Source: an uncultured Bacilli bacterium (lineage in GTDB: Bacteria > Bacillota_I > Bacilli_A > RFN20 > CAG-826). From it: a DNA stretch of 64,000 nucleotides. A program made the position numbers and the translations under genes. The DNA lies in contig CAKVCX010000001.1 in the NCBI GenBank assembly GCA_934725985.1, forward strand, positions 248,001 to 312,000. Direction: 5' to 3'. The stretch's first letter is position 1; every line of letters begins with the position of its first letter. The notes under the pieces are model-generated. The model was not told the DNA's origin. It ran no database searches and saw only the letters and a program-made list of their open reading frames with translations. Positions 7,812 through 17,007 of this stretch are shown here, in pieces.

Positions 7812-9700
7812 TAAGCAATTTCTCCTAAATTGGATAAGTCAGCGGAATTAACGATATTTAAGGAATATTGTTGTGTCTTTCCAGAAGTAGAAAGATAATT
7901 TGTAGAAATACCAACAAAATTAAATTTCTTAGCCTTATAAGTGGTGGTAATTAACGAATCGCTTTCTTCAACAGTTGGATAAACGTATTGAGCACCCTTT
8001 GGATTGTAATTTAAAGTTCCACCGGTATAGAACTTATAAGAACGGGAGACTTCTACGCCATATCTAACCAATATGTCTTGGTCTTGGACAACACGGAACT
8101 CCTTGCCATCATTAACACCGGTCCTAGCAAAAAAGATTAATTTATTAGAAGTATTGTAGAATGGGTATTTGTCGTTATATTTATTTACTTCTTCTACTCC
8201 GCCTTCTCCTGAATCGGAAGTAACGCCTTGATAAGTACTAGTCTTATTATATGAATATAAAGTATCTTCGATTTCGATTAAGACATTATTGAGGCCATTT
8301 TTAGAGTCAAATTCATCAGCACTCATCTTAATTGGCACTATTTTGTTGCCACTAGAAATAATTTGGGTATCCCTATCTGGATTTGGATTTAACGTTGAAT
8401 AGGATATACCTTGCAATTGATAGCAACCGCCATAAACGGATAAGGCTCCTATAACATTAACTTCATCCCCTACCCTAATATCGGTTTGGGCATAAGTGAA
8501 GACATATAGACCATAAGCTTCAGGAAGGGAATTGTCCGCTTTTCTTTCGTAGGAAGGTTTATCTTGAAAATAGAAAGCCCCACCGATTTTTCTTGAAACA
8601 TAGCCGTGTATCTTATATAAGGTTTTGTTATCGCAATAAGGGGAATCGGTCGCAGATAGGCTAGAACTAGTAAGATAGAGCTCTTTCATGGTTATTTCTT
8701 TTGCATAGCCATCAAAATAAGGGTTCTTGTCATCATAATAATAATAGTTGGGGTCCTTTTGGCCAGAATATTGATGTCTAGCGTTGGCTTTAGCAGATCT
8801 ATTAGCTTTATCAAAAGCCATATAGAAATCCTTGCCCATATCTTCGATAGAGCCAATTCCTTGCGAGAACCCTTGGTAGACCATCTCTAGGTTCAAACAC
8901 CTAAAATCGTTAAGGGTAGGGTTAGATGATGTAGTATACCAAACATAGGCTAATGACCTTTGGTTGCCATCGGCTGTAGCTGATTTTATTTCATCTCCCC
9001 TTGCCCAACCTTGGGATTCAAGAATGACATATTTAGCGGCTTCAAATCTAGATTTATTATAATTCGAGGCAGATTTTCCCCATTCTTCTATTTCCGAAGT
9101 CGATTCAGGCGTATCAATGCCCAAGTATCTAATCTTGACAGTATACCCATAATTCATGGTTTCGACGTGAGTCGTATCGCCATCAACATAATTGATAAAG
9201 CCAGAATTATTAACGGGCAAATTCATCAATTCGATACCGTCTTTCCTAAAATCAAAATAACTATCGCTGGCTTTACTTAAGTTTTTGCTAGACATAACTT
9301 TATCAAAAGTTTCTTGATCGATATTTAGTTTAAATTCTTCGACAAAGTCAATAGAAGCATCAACTGAATAAGACGCAGCAATTTTATTTTTGCCAGATTC
9401 TAGCTTAACTTTATATACTTGCTCGGAAGGAGAAATATTATCAACTAAAGTAGCAGGTTTACCATTATTTGTGACTGATTCGATGAAGAAATCATCAATG
9501 GATTTAACCTTGAATTCTAATTCATCCCCAACCTTAAGATTTTCATCATTTGCTTTTGAAAATTCAGAAATATTCCCATATAAAGAAGAGGCAGTCGCAT
9601 CATAATAAGAGACATTGGCTTCGTTGGAATTATTATTTCCACAAGAAGCAAGAATGAAGGAAGAGGAAATAATTAAAGCAATATTTTTTAATTGTTTCAT
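7811..9700 (-). CDS. Surface lipoprotein nuclease (thermonuclease/SNase domain plus OB-like domain)
   Basis: The 629-residue protein has a lipobox ending in Cys20 (FILASC), so it should be anchored outside the membrane. A thermonuclease domain spans about residues 165-310 and keeps the active-site set of staphylococcal nuclease: D173 in YVDGDT, R191 in IRYLGIDTPE, D196, T197, E199 and R248 in DGNQRSLAYVW. This predicts Ca2+-dependent cutting of DNA and RNA. After it comes an OB-like region (about 355-440: YKIHGYVSRKIGGAFYFQD ... VGDEVNVIGALSVYGG). It follows the solute-binding protein by 18 bases and shares a TAATG overlap with the next gene. In mycoplasmas, surface SNase lipoproteins (MG186, Mhp379) are also encoded beside ABC transporter genes, so nucleotide scavenging is the likely purpose. 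Confidence 0.9.
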   Translation of the reverse strand: MKQLKNIALIISSSFILASCGNNNSNEANVSYYDATASSLYGNISEFSKANDENLKVGDELEFKVKSIDDFFIESVTNNGKPATLVDNISPSEQVYKVKLESGKNKIAASYSVDASIDFVEEFKLNIDQETFDKVMSSKNLSKASDSYFDFRKDGIELMNLPVNNSGFINYVDGDTTHVETMNYGYTVKIRYLGIDTPESTSEIEEWGKSASNYNKSRFEAAKYVILESQGWARGDEIKSATADGNQRSLAYVWYTTSSNPTLNDFRCLNLEMVYQGFSQGIGSIEDMGKDFYMAFDKANRSAKANARHQYSGQKDPNYYYYDDKNPYFDGYAKEITMKELYLTSSSLSATDSPYCDNKTLYKIHGYVSRKIGGAFYFQDKPSYERKADNSLPEAYGLYVFTYAQTDIRVGDEVNVIGALSVYGGCYQLQGISYSTLNPNPDRDTQIISSGNKIVPIKMSADEFDSKNGLNNVLIEIEDTLYSYNKTSTYQGVTSDSGEGGVEEVNKYNDKYPFYNTSNKLIFFARTGVNDGKEFRVVQDQDILVRYGVEVSRSYKFYTGGTLNYNPKGAQYVYPTVEESDSLITTTYKAKKFNFVGISTNYLSTSGKTQQYSLNIVNSADLSNLGEIA

Positions 9701-9718
9701 AAGAAAGCCTCAACTCGA

Positions 9719-11239
9719 TTAAGCAACCGTGGCAGCACAGGCATCGTAAGCATCATTTAAAGCCTTATCGACCGTGTTCCCGGAATTGACGACCTTGCCG
9801 ATTAATTTCTCCATTTCGCTTCTAGCGGTATCGGAACCGTTGAAGACAGGAGAGGTCATGTAATAGTTCTTTAGGTCCTTGGTATGGTATGGTATATCGT
9901 ATTTCAAATCGATATCGTGCTTCTCGATCCAGGTTTTGTAGCTATCGGTTTCATAGGAAGATAGCCTGACCGGGTCATAGGAATTCTCCAAGGCCAAATC
10001 GGCGTTGTATTTTGGGTCGGCCATCATCTTGTAGAAAAGCCAGGCGCCTTTGTGGACGTAGGCGTTTTCGTTGTTGAAGAAGCAAATGGATGGGCCCTGT
10101 TGGATGTATTTTGGGCTCTTGCCATCGGCAAATGGGACCGGGGCAAGGGCAACCTTGAAGTTGCTTGAGACGTTATATGACGATCCGCCGGTCGAGCCGA
10201 TTGTCATGGCGCATTTAAGCTCGGTGAAGTATTCGTTTGTATACTTGCCGCCGCCGAGGACGTTTTTCGTGATCAATAGCTTTTCGTTGACGTAGCCGAC
10301 CACTTCGCTTAGGAACTCCTTGGCTTGCTCATTATTGAAAAGGAACTGGCTCGAGGCGTCTCCTTGCTCCCCGACGGAGGTATATGGGATGCCCCTTTGG
10401 GCGAACTGGGAAATGAACATGTTCGCGTCGGAATCGTAGCCAATCGGATAGAACTCGGTTTTGTCTAGGCCTTCATTTTTCATGTCGGATTTCATTTTCC
10501 TAGCCATCGCAAACATTTGGTTCCAGGTTTCTGGGACCGTATACGTATAGCCCCCATGACTTTCGACCCATGTCCTTAAGGCATCTAACTGTTCCTCACT
10601 CGCGCCGGGCACGTTCGCGCTGTTTTCTAGGTTGACGAACTCGCTATTCCCTTTGAACTTGTTGTCGTTTTGGGCGTTGGCCCCGGCAAAATAGGAAGCG
10701 TTGTAATAGGCGATTTCGGTCGATTTGTACATAGGCATCGACCAGGTTCCCTCGAATTGGTAGCTTTGCCCTTCGCTTAAGAAAGCCGGGACGAAGTCAT
10801 CTAGTTCTTCCTTGCTATAACCGAATTGTTCGTCATTGATAAATCCGTCTAGCCTATAAAGGTGGGAAGTGGAAATGTTGTTGGTCATGTAGACGGAGAA
10901 GGAATCTGGATACCCCATGGCTAGAGCAGGGACCTCCCCTGCGGCCGATTTGGTTTTGATTGTATCGGCTAACGCATCATATGTGCCGGCAGCCTTGGTT
11001 GCATTAACCTTGTATTTCCCTTCATATTTCTTGTTGAAGGCATCGACGATGATATTTAAGTTATTGGCCTTATCGTGCCCTAGGCAATGCCAGAATTCGA
11101 TGTTTACGGTTTGGCTTGGATCATCGCTAGGCAAAGTTTGATCGACATCTCCCACGCCTTGATCCCCGCAAGAAGTTAAAGCCATAGTAAGCAACGAAGC
11201 CCCGCTTAAGAATAGAGTTTTTAGAGTTCTTTTTTTCAT
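9719..11239 (-). CDS. ABC transporter extracellular solute-binding lipoprotein (family 1)
   Basis: The 506-residue protein has a lipoprotein signal (LTMALTSC, Cys24) and the look of family 1 carbohydrate-binding proteins: NIEFWHCLGHDKANNLNIIVDAFN, later YPIGYDSDANMFISQ and a late FKVALAPVPFADG ... QGPSICFF segment. The ATG at 11239 is preferred because AAAGGA sits seven to eight bases upstream; the GTG six codons earlier precedes that site. It lies between the permease genes and the nuclease gene in the operon. Codon use is clearly richer in G and C (by eye about half) than in the flanking genes, which may reflect high expression or a different origin. The true substrate may be a nucleic-acid breakdown product, not a sugar polymer. 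Confidence 0.88.
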   Translation of the reverse strand: MKKRTLKTLFLSGASLLTMALTSCGDQGVGDVDQTLPSDDPSQTVNIEFWHCLGHDKANNLNIIVDAFNKKYEGKYKVNATKAAGTYDALADTIKTKSAAGEVPALAMGYPDSFSVYMTNNISTSHLYRLDGFINDEQFGYSKEELDDFVPAFLSEGQSYQFEGTWSMPMYKSTEIAYYNASYFAGANAQNDNKFKGNSEFVNLENSANVPGASEEQLDALRTWVESHGGYTYTVPETWNQMFAMARKMKSDMKNEGLDKTEFYPIGYDSDANMFISQFAQRGIPYTSVGEQGDASSQFLFNNEQAKEFLSEVVGYVNEKLLITKNVLGGGKYTNEYFTELKCAMTIGSTGGSSYNVSSNFKVALAPVPFADGKSPKYIQQGPSICFFNNENAYVHKGAWLFYKMMADPKYNADLALENSYDPVRLSSYETDSYKTWIEKHDIDLKYDIPYHTKDLKNYYMTSPVFNGSDTARSEMEKLIGKVVNSGNTVDKALNDAYDACAATVA

Positions 11240-11280
11240 AGATACATCCTTTCTCACCTAATTAACAACAGGCCAGGCGA

Positions 11281-12225
11281 CTAACCTTTTATACCAGCAC
11301 GGCTGACGCCACGCATAATATACTTTCGACAGAAAATAAAGACGAGCAGCAATGGAACCGTTACGACTACCGTCGCAGCCATCTGTACGCCATAATCATC
11401 AATATTCGCGGCCGTATTAAACGTGTCGCGTAAACCAACCGTAATCAAATATAGATCTTTATTCCCGCTAACGATAAGTTGAGGCCAGACGTAAGCATTC
11501 CAGCTTCCCATTAGCTTTAAGATTAAAACTGTAGTCAAAGTAGGCATGGCAAGAGGTACCATGACTTTCCATAAATATTGCCAATCGGACTTGCCATCAA
11601 CTTTGGCAGCCAAATAAAGCTCATTCGGGATTTGCTTGAAGTTTTGTCTTAATAAATAGATATAGAACACCGATACCATAAAGGGGAGAATCATGGCCGA
11701 ATAGGCGCCTATGGCGTTCTTTCCTCCAGTCATTCCAAATAAGGAAACCGAGATATAATTAGAAATAACCATCATTTCTCCAGGGATCATCATGGTAGCT
11801 AGAAGAAGGGAGAAAACAGCTTCCTTGCCTTTAAATTCAAGCCTAGCAAAAGCAAAGGCAGCAAAAATAGTCGTTATTAAAGTACCGAAGGTAGAAATAA
11901 CCCCTACTATCAAAGTATTTTTTAGCAAAACGCCAAAGTTAAGACGGGAAAATGCCTGGGCATAGTTATTCCATTCAAAATATTGAGGCCAGAATGTAGG
12001 AATTAAAGCCTTGATTTCAGCACCGCGTTTTAAAGACGTAATAAGCATCCAATAAAACGGGAAAATCATGATAATGGCAAAAAAGGCGAGAAATAAATAA
12101 ACTAAGATTAAGCCGATGATTTTGCCAGCTTTACTCATTTTTTCTTTTTGTTTGGCAGACATACCATCGTTTTTTAAAACAAGGGTAAGATCGGAATATG
12201 AATTGTTGTATGCATCTATTTCCAT
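11281..12225 (-). CDS. ABC transporter permease (MalG type)
   Basis: The 314-residue membrane protein has a charged N-terminal tail of about 33 residues, then six predicted helices starting at about 35-58. The EAA loop that docks on the ATPase is at about 202-225 (ELYLAAKVDGKSDW...PL). It lies one base after the MalF-type gene and 41 bases before the binding protein, inside one operon. It pairs with the MalF-like subunit to form the channel of a type I importer. Confidence 0.92.
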   Translation of the reverse strand: MEIDAYNNSYSDLTLVLKNDGMSAKQKEKMSKAGKIIGLILVYLFLAFFAIIMIFPFYWMLITSLKRGAEIKALIPTFWPQYFEWNNYAQAFSRLNFGVLLKNTLIVGVISTFGTLITTIFAAFAFARLEFKGKEAVFSLLLATMMIPGEMMVISNYISVSLFGMTGGKNAIGAYSAMILPFMVSVFYIYLLRQNFKQIPNELYLAAKVDGKSDWQYLWKVMVPLAMPTLTTVLILKLMGSWNAYVWPQLIVSGNKDLYLITVGLRDTFNTAANIDDYGVQMAATVVVTVPLLLVFIFCRKYIMRGVSRAGIKG

Positions 12226-12226
12226 A

Positions 12227-13177
12227 TTAATAATGTACCCTCTTCTTAGAAACTTTAAATTGTATGGCCGTAAATATCATGATAATGATAAATAGAATTA
12301 CGGCGGCACTACAGGCGTATTGCACTTGCGTTGGCTTCTTCATGCGTTCATAAATAAAGAAGACGACAGTCTGCATACTTTCAGGGCCGGTATTCCCGTT
12401 AAATTGACCACCGGTAGTCCCAAACATACCAACGACGGAATTATATTCTTTAAACGCCCCAATAAAGGAAGTAATCATAATATAAAGAATTTGAGGTGAT
12501 AACAATGGGACGGTAATCTTTAAAGAAGTCTTGAGTTTATTCGACCCATCAATTTTGGCCGCATCATAATATTGCTGATCAATATTTTGAAGTCCGCCTA
12601 AGAAAATCAAAATCTTATAAGGCAATGAATGCCAAACAATATAGAAGCAAATAGCAAAGAAAGCAGACCAATAATTGACCATCCCTTGTCCGGCTTCGGC
12701 GGCTGGGTTTGGGTAAATCCAAGGGAAGCCTTGGATGCCAAATATAGCATTAAAAATACCATATTGGGTGTCGAATATAACCGCGAAAACCATACCAATG
12801 GCAATTGCATTGGTAACATAAGGCATAAAGAAAATAGTCTGGAAAGCCTTCTTAAAAACCTTAATGGAATTCAATCCTATGGCAATCATTAAAGACAAAA
12901 TAATGGAAATTGGAACCGTAATAAAAGTTAAAAGCAATGTATTTGGCAAGCCAACTTTCATAAACTGGTTGAAAAAATAATTATTCCCACCGTATGGAGT
13001 TAATAACCTAATGTAATTATTAAATGTAAAACCAGAATAAGTCCCTAGCGTATAATCATAGCCATCAAGAAATGAAATAAAGAAAGTGTCGATAATCGGA
13101 TAAAAGGTAAACACCGCCATCAAGATAATGACGGGTGCCAAATAGAGCCAAGCTTTCCAATTGTTCTTGCTTTCCAT
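12227..13177 (-). CDS. ABC transporter permease (MalF type)
   Basis: The 316-residue membrane protein starts with WKAWLYLAPVIILMAVFTFYPI, the usual first helix of sugar permeases of this family, and has an EAA loop (QYYDAAKIDGSNKLKTSLKI..PLL) near residues 200-225. Its ATG overlaps the stop of the ATPase gene by one base (TAATG). It forms the channel with the MalG-like subunit. Confidence 0.92.
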   Translation of the reverse strand: MESKNNWKAWLYLAPVIILMAVFTFYPIIDTFFISFLDGYDYTLGTYSGFTFNNYIRLLTPYGGNNYFFNQFMKVGLPNTLLLTFITVPISIILSLMIAIGLNSIKVFKKAFQTIFFMPYVTNAIAIGMVFAVIFDTQYGIFNAIFGIQGFPWIYPNPAAEAGQGMVNYWSAFFAICFYIVWHSLPYKILIFLGGLQNIDQQYYDAAKIDGSNKLKTSLKITVPLLSPQILYIMITSFIGAFKEYNSVVGMFGTTGGQFNGNTGPESMQTVVFFIYERMKKPTQVQYACSAAVILFIIIMIFTAIQFKVSKKRVHY

Positions 13178-14652
13178 TATTTGCCCTCGGTATAAATGCG
13201 TTTTTCATTCTCGCCATCAAAAACAAATATCTTGCTTGGGCGAATACCAACCTTATTATCTCCTAAAGGTACATTGATTTCCGAATCGATGATACCTTTG
13301 ATAGCCTCTCCTTTAAAGGAAGGATGAGAAGCAATAATAGACATATCTCTGCCCATTGTTTGGATGGCTTCGACATTCAAGGTTAGAACTTTCTTATCAT
13401 TTGTCCCATCTAGAATAAATCCTTCGGGGCGAATACCAACATAGACTTTCTTATCCCCTTCTTTTTTAAAGGCACTATCAGAGAATATCTTTTCTTCCCC
13501 AATATATAGGCTTCCTTTTTTTAGCTCTCCTTCAAAAACATTGATGGGAGGAGTGCCTAAGAATTTAGCAACAAATAAACAATTTGGATTCTTATAGACT
13601 TCCTGCGGGGCGTCTTCTTGCATTTTTACCCCATCTTTCATAACGACAATCTTATCAGAAATAGACATGGCTTCTTCTTGGTCGTGGGTAACAAAGACAG
13701 TTGTAATCCCAGTTTCCCTTTGGATACGCCTTATTTCTTCTCTAGTTTGGATACGAAGCCTAGCATCAAGGTTAGATAAGGGTTCATCTAAAAGCAACAC
13801 TTTCGGCTTTCTAACTAGGGCCCTAGCAATGGCAACCCTTTGTTGCTGCCCGCCACTTAACTCGGCTGGTTTTCTTTCTAGATATTGAGAGATTTGAACT
13901 AACCTGGCAGTTTCTTGAACCAGGGCATCGATTTCATCTTTGCTTAAACGCCTTTTTTCTTCAATTGGAGTTCCATTTTCTCCAATTAATTCGCGTTTAT
14001 CATTAATAGTAAATCCTTTTTGAAGATATTTTTGGGTAAGTGTTTCGATCTTAGCTTTCAATTCGGCGACTATTTCTTCTACTTTTGTCTCTAACTCACT
14101 AGAAGGAATGGAATGAAGACCATAAGAAAACACCTTATTGGCAATGGAAGTAACTACATGAAAACTTCCAATCATATGCCTAGCAAAGGCGGATTTAGAT
14201 ATTTTTCCATCATAAATGGAAGAATTTGCAATTTCGACTATTTCATCATGATGATCGCTTATTAGTTCGACTATTTTTTCTAAATTTAAGATGTCGGTCG
14301 CCTTTTTGTTAGTAACGACATTTAAATTCGTAAGAGGGAATTTGACGTTATCGTAAACCGTCATATGAGGATAAAGGGCATAGTTTTGGAAAACTAATCC
14401 AATCCCTCTTTTTTCGGCTGCAAGATGAGTAACATCTTCATCTCCAAACCAAATTTCCCCTTCGGTTGGGGCTTTTAAACCGGCAATCATGTAAAGTGTT
14501 GTTGATTTGCCGCATCCAGAAGGGCCAAGTAACCCTAAAAGGGTTCCATCCTCAACTAGGACATTTAAATCGTTAACTGCTGTGGTGTCTGGAATATTCT
14601 TCTTTGGATTTCCAGGGAACGTCTTTGTCAAGTGATTAATTTTGATTTCCAT
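13177..14652 (-). CDS. ABC transporter ATPase (MalK/UgpC type) with a ~130-residue insertion
   Basis: The 491-residue ATPase has Walker A at 43-51 (GPSGCGKST), Q89, signature LSGGQ at 265-269, Walker B about 285-290, D-loop SNLDA and a C-terminal regulatory TOBE-like region ([13 protein letters not shown] ... VGIRPEGF). In ordinary MalK the signature is near residue 135; here about 130 extra residues (about 110-240), largely helical, sit in the helical subdomain between the Q-loop and the signature. Mycoplasma MG187-type ATPases next to surface nucleases are likewise enlarged. It is the first gene of the operon, with a strong promoter just upstream, and all nucleotide-binding motifs are intact. 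Confidence 0.92.
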   Translation of the reverse strand: MEIKINHLTKTFPGNPKKNIPDTTAVNDLNVLVEDGTLLGLLGPSGCGKSTTLYMIAGLKAPTEGEIWFGDEDVTHLAAEKRGIGLVFQNYALYPHMTVYDNVKFPLTNLNVVTNKKATDILNLEKIVELISDHHDEIVEIANSSIYDGKISKSAFARHMIGSFHVVTSIANKVFSYGLHSIPSSELETKVEEIVAELKAKIETLTQKYLQKGFTINDKRELIGENGTPIEEKRRLSKDEIDALVQETARLVQISQYLERKPAELSGGQQQRVAIARALVRKPKVLLLDEPLSNLDARLRIQTREEIRRIQRETGITTVFVTHDQEEAMSISDKIVVMKDGVKMQEDAPQEVYKNPNCLFVAKFLGTPPINVFEGELKKGSLYIGEEKIFSDSAFKKEGDKKVYVGIRPEGFILDGTNDKKVLTLNVEAIQTMGRDMSIIASHPSFKGEAIKGIIDSEINVPLGDNKVGIRPSKIFVFDGENEKRIYTEGK

Positions 14653-14672
14653 AACGTTATATCTTTAACTAA

Positions 14673-14701
14673 ATTATAATGATAGGCAAGAGTTTTATCA
14701 A
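14673..14701 (-). promoter_or_regulatory. Promoter of the transporter-nuclease operon
   Basis: On the minus strand, -35 TTGATA (14696-14701) and a perfect -10 TATAAT (14673-14678) are exactly 17 bases apart, 20 bases before the ATPase ATG. The 5' leader is short with only a weak Shine-Dalgarno-like AAAGA. Confidence 0.85.
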
Positions 14702-14786
14702 TGAAACCAAAATAGAATTAGAAAAAGTATCCTTTAATTTTCCTAAAATTTAAATTAAGAAAGAAGAGTCATTGAAGATAACAAAT

Positions 14787-15764
14787 TTATCTATTCTTTT
14801 TTGTTTCGATTTCAAAATCGTTATTTTCTATAGATGCCTTAGTTCTATTTTCTTTATGGCTTTTATAATCCCCATAATCTAGATAAATATCATCCCTGCT
14901 GATATCAACCTTATATTGATTTAATACGTAATCATCTAAAGATTGGCATCTTTTTGAAAATAATAACATGGTAAAAGAAATACCCCATGGTATTAAAAAA
15001 GAGACAAAGGAAAGCCAAATAAAAACAAGATAATCAAAAACTACTCTTCCTAAATAAGGCAAAGGCTTTAAAGACAAACCATTTTTCCCAACTAAGCCAA
15101 TTTTAAAAATTACCATTCCTATTGTCCTTTTCCCTTTTTTAAACGCGGTTAAGGGAAGGATTAGATAATAGACAAGGAAAGATAAAGTCAAAGAAGCGGC
15201 ACCAACAGTAAAAGAAAGAATAAAAAAGAATTTATTCGAATTAATGTATATTTCATTGCTAAAAAGATATTTTAAGCATTCATTTTCAATTTCATTTTTA
15301 TAAAAAGAAAGAACAGCAGAAGGGTTTGCCAATTCGTTTTCTTTAATTTGTCCTTCATTTTCGATAAATAAAGAAGTTGTTCCATCTAAAGCCTTTAGTT
15401 TTCTTTCTTCATATTGTTTATAAGGATCTATTGTAACAATAAAAGTAGGATTAGAATAAAAATCCTCAATATGCTTGGATAGATATTCATTTTTTTCTCT
15501 AGTGGAAAAAGAAATAGAATCCACATAGTCACTAATCAAAACGAAATCGGATGTATATAGACTCGATTCGATTTGCAAATTATCTCTTTTGCTTTTTTCT
15601 TCTAAGGCAAAAGGTGTATTAGATGCCAATCCATTAAAACAAGCAAATAAAATAAGGGCAGTAAAAATAGTTAAAAAGACATCAACCAACAAGGCAAGGG
15701 CTCTTTTTGTAATCCTTGATGGTTTATATTCTATTTCTTCTTTTTTAATCTGATTTTCGTTCAT
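14787..15764 (-). CDS. RDD family membrane protein (third of three)
   Basis: The 325-residue protein is the most canonical of the three RDD-like proteins here. It has a first helix with the RDD pattern (KRALALLVDVFLTIF, about 18-45), a large non-cytoplasmic loop of about 130 residues (about 47-175), then helices near 178-205, 230-250 and 255-275, with the KGKRTIGMVIFKIGLV block that typifies RDD domains. The start overlaps the upstream gene by 20 bases. Function unknown; RDD proteins are often transport-related. Confidence 0.75.
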   Translation of the reverse strand: MNENQIKKEEIEYKPSRITKRALALLVDVFLTIFTALILFACFNGLASNTPFALEEKSKRDNLQIESSLYTSDFVLISDYVDSISFSTREKNEYLSKHIEDFYSNPTFIVTIDPYKQYEERKLKALDGTTSLFIENEGQIKENELANPSAVLSFYKNEIENECLKYLFSNEIYINSNKFFFILSFTVGAASLTLSFLVYYLILPLTAFKKGKRTIGMVIFKIGLVGKNGLSLKPLPYLGRVVFDYLVFIWLSFVSFLIPWGISFTMLLFSKRCQSLDDYVLNQYKVDISRDDIYLDYGDYKSHKENRTKASIENNDFEIETKKNR

Positions 15765-17007
15765 CGTTTATTTCTTTATCCGACTTAGCTTCCCCTGCTT
15801 CCATCATGTTTAAGTCCTTGACTTCCATTCTAGCTAATTTTTCTCCTAATCCTCTAGAACTAGGAGAAAACATTATAAACAAGAAAGAAGCCAAATCAAA
15901 AACTAAAGACATGACACATACATAGAAAAATGTAATGCCTAAGCCTAAATCAAAGAAAGCAAAAGAAGATAATCCCATAAAGTAAAGAATTAAAAAAGTC
16001 GGGGCGAAATAGCCGAAAATATCATATAATCCCCTGAGAAGATAATTCTTAAAAGAAACGACACCTCCATCTTCTTGGCAATATCCACTTCTCATCATAA
16101 TTGAAGATATATTCCTTTTTGTTTTTGTTAAACTAGGGATGATTATTTCTAATATTGAAAAGGAGAGGAAATAACAAATAGATATGGCTATTATGGTTCC
16201 TTTTACCAAGACTTTATAATTCTCCATAAAGGAAGAATTTATTTCGACGTATGGAGGATATTTATTCTCTACTTCTTCAATTAGAAATTGCCTGGCTTTT
16301 AAAAAGGCATCTTCATAATATTCATAGCTGCTCTTATCATCATCTTTTTTATAAAGAAGATAATCATTTAAGGTAACCGCCTCGCTTTTTTTAATTTGTA
16401 AATAGATAGAATAATTGTTATCGATTACTTCAAATCTAGAACTATCATATCCATATATATTCTTATATAAATAGTCTTCTTTATAAGAGGAAACGTCTAC
16501 ATCATCATAGATATAGCTATTTAACGGTTCTTTCTCTTCTTTAAAAGAAAGGAAATAATAAGCTAAAGGATTCTTTTCTTTAGTTAATATAAGCAAAGTG
16601 TCTTCCTTATTCACGCTTACTTCCTTAACTTGCCCGGTTCCATCGTTGGAATTGACTCTATATTTATTATTTAAAAGAAAGCAATTTGTCTTAACCAAGG
16701 ATTCAATATAACTTTTTGCCATATCTTTTCCATCACTTATAGACCCATCATTGTCTAGCGTTCCTAATCCGGTAGATAAAACTATCTCATTTAACTCTTT
16801 TTGCTTAGAAGTTATTTCATTATTCGCATCTATTGCATAGCTAGTCGAGAAAAAGGAAGGATAACCAATTGCAACAAATAAAATGAAAGTCAAAATGAAA
16901 GTCAAAGAGAATTCGGCAAAAGAAACTAGAAAAGACTTTCCTTTCTTTGCTTTTACGTAAGGGCAATAGGGGGAGAGAATTTTTTGTTTATTTGTTTTCG
17001 AATTCAT
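15745..17007 (-). CDS. RDD-like membrane protein, divergent (second of three)
   Basis: It is read as about 420 residues from the ATG at 17007, which gives a 20-base overlap with the upstream gene like that of the next pair; a reading from 17073 would overlap by 86 bases. One N-terminal helix (FSLTFILTFILFVAIGY), a long outer loop of about 200 residues rich in Tyr, Asp and Ser, then three C-terminal helices. The RDD signature residues are mostly lost (TKRNISSIMMRSGY in place of the KGRTIGK block), so it looks like a diverged paralogue of its neighbours. Confidence 0.68.
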   Translation of the reverse strand: MNSKTNKQKILSPYCPYVKAKKGKSFLVSFAEFSLTFILTFILFVAIGYPSFFSTSYAIDANNEITSKQKELNEIVLSTGLGTLDNDGSISDGKDMAKSYIESLVKTNCFLLNNKYRVNSNDGTGQVKEVSVNKEDTLLILTKEKNPLAYYFLSFKEEKEPLNSYIYDDVDVSSYKEDYLYKNIYGYDSSRFEVIDNNYSIYLQIKKSEAVTLNDYLLYKKDDDKSSYEYYEDAFLKARQFLIEEVENKYPPYVEINSSFMENYKVLVKGTIIAISICYFLSFSILEIIIPSLTKTKRNISSIMMRSGYCQEDGGVVSFKNYLLRGLYDIFGYFAPTFLILYFMGLSSFAFFDLGLGITFFYVCVMSLVFDLASFLFIMFSPSSRGLGEKLARMEVKDLNMMEAGEAKSDKEINDERKSD

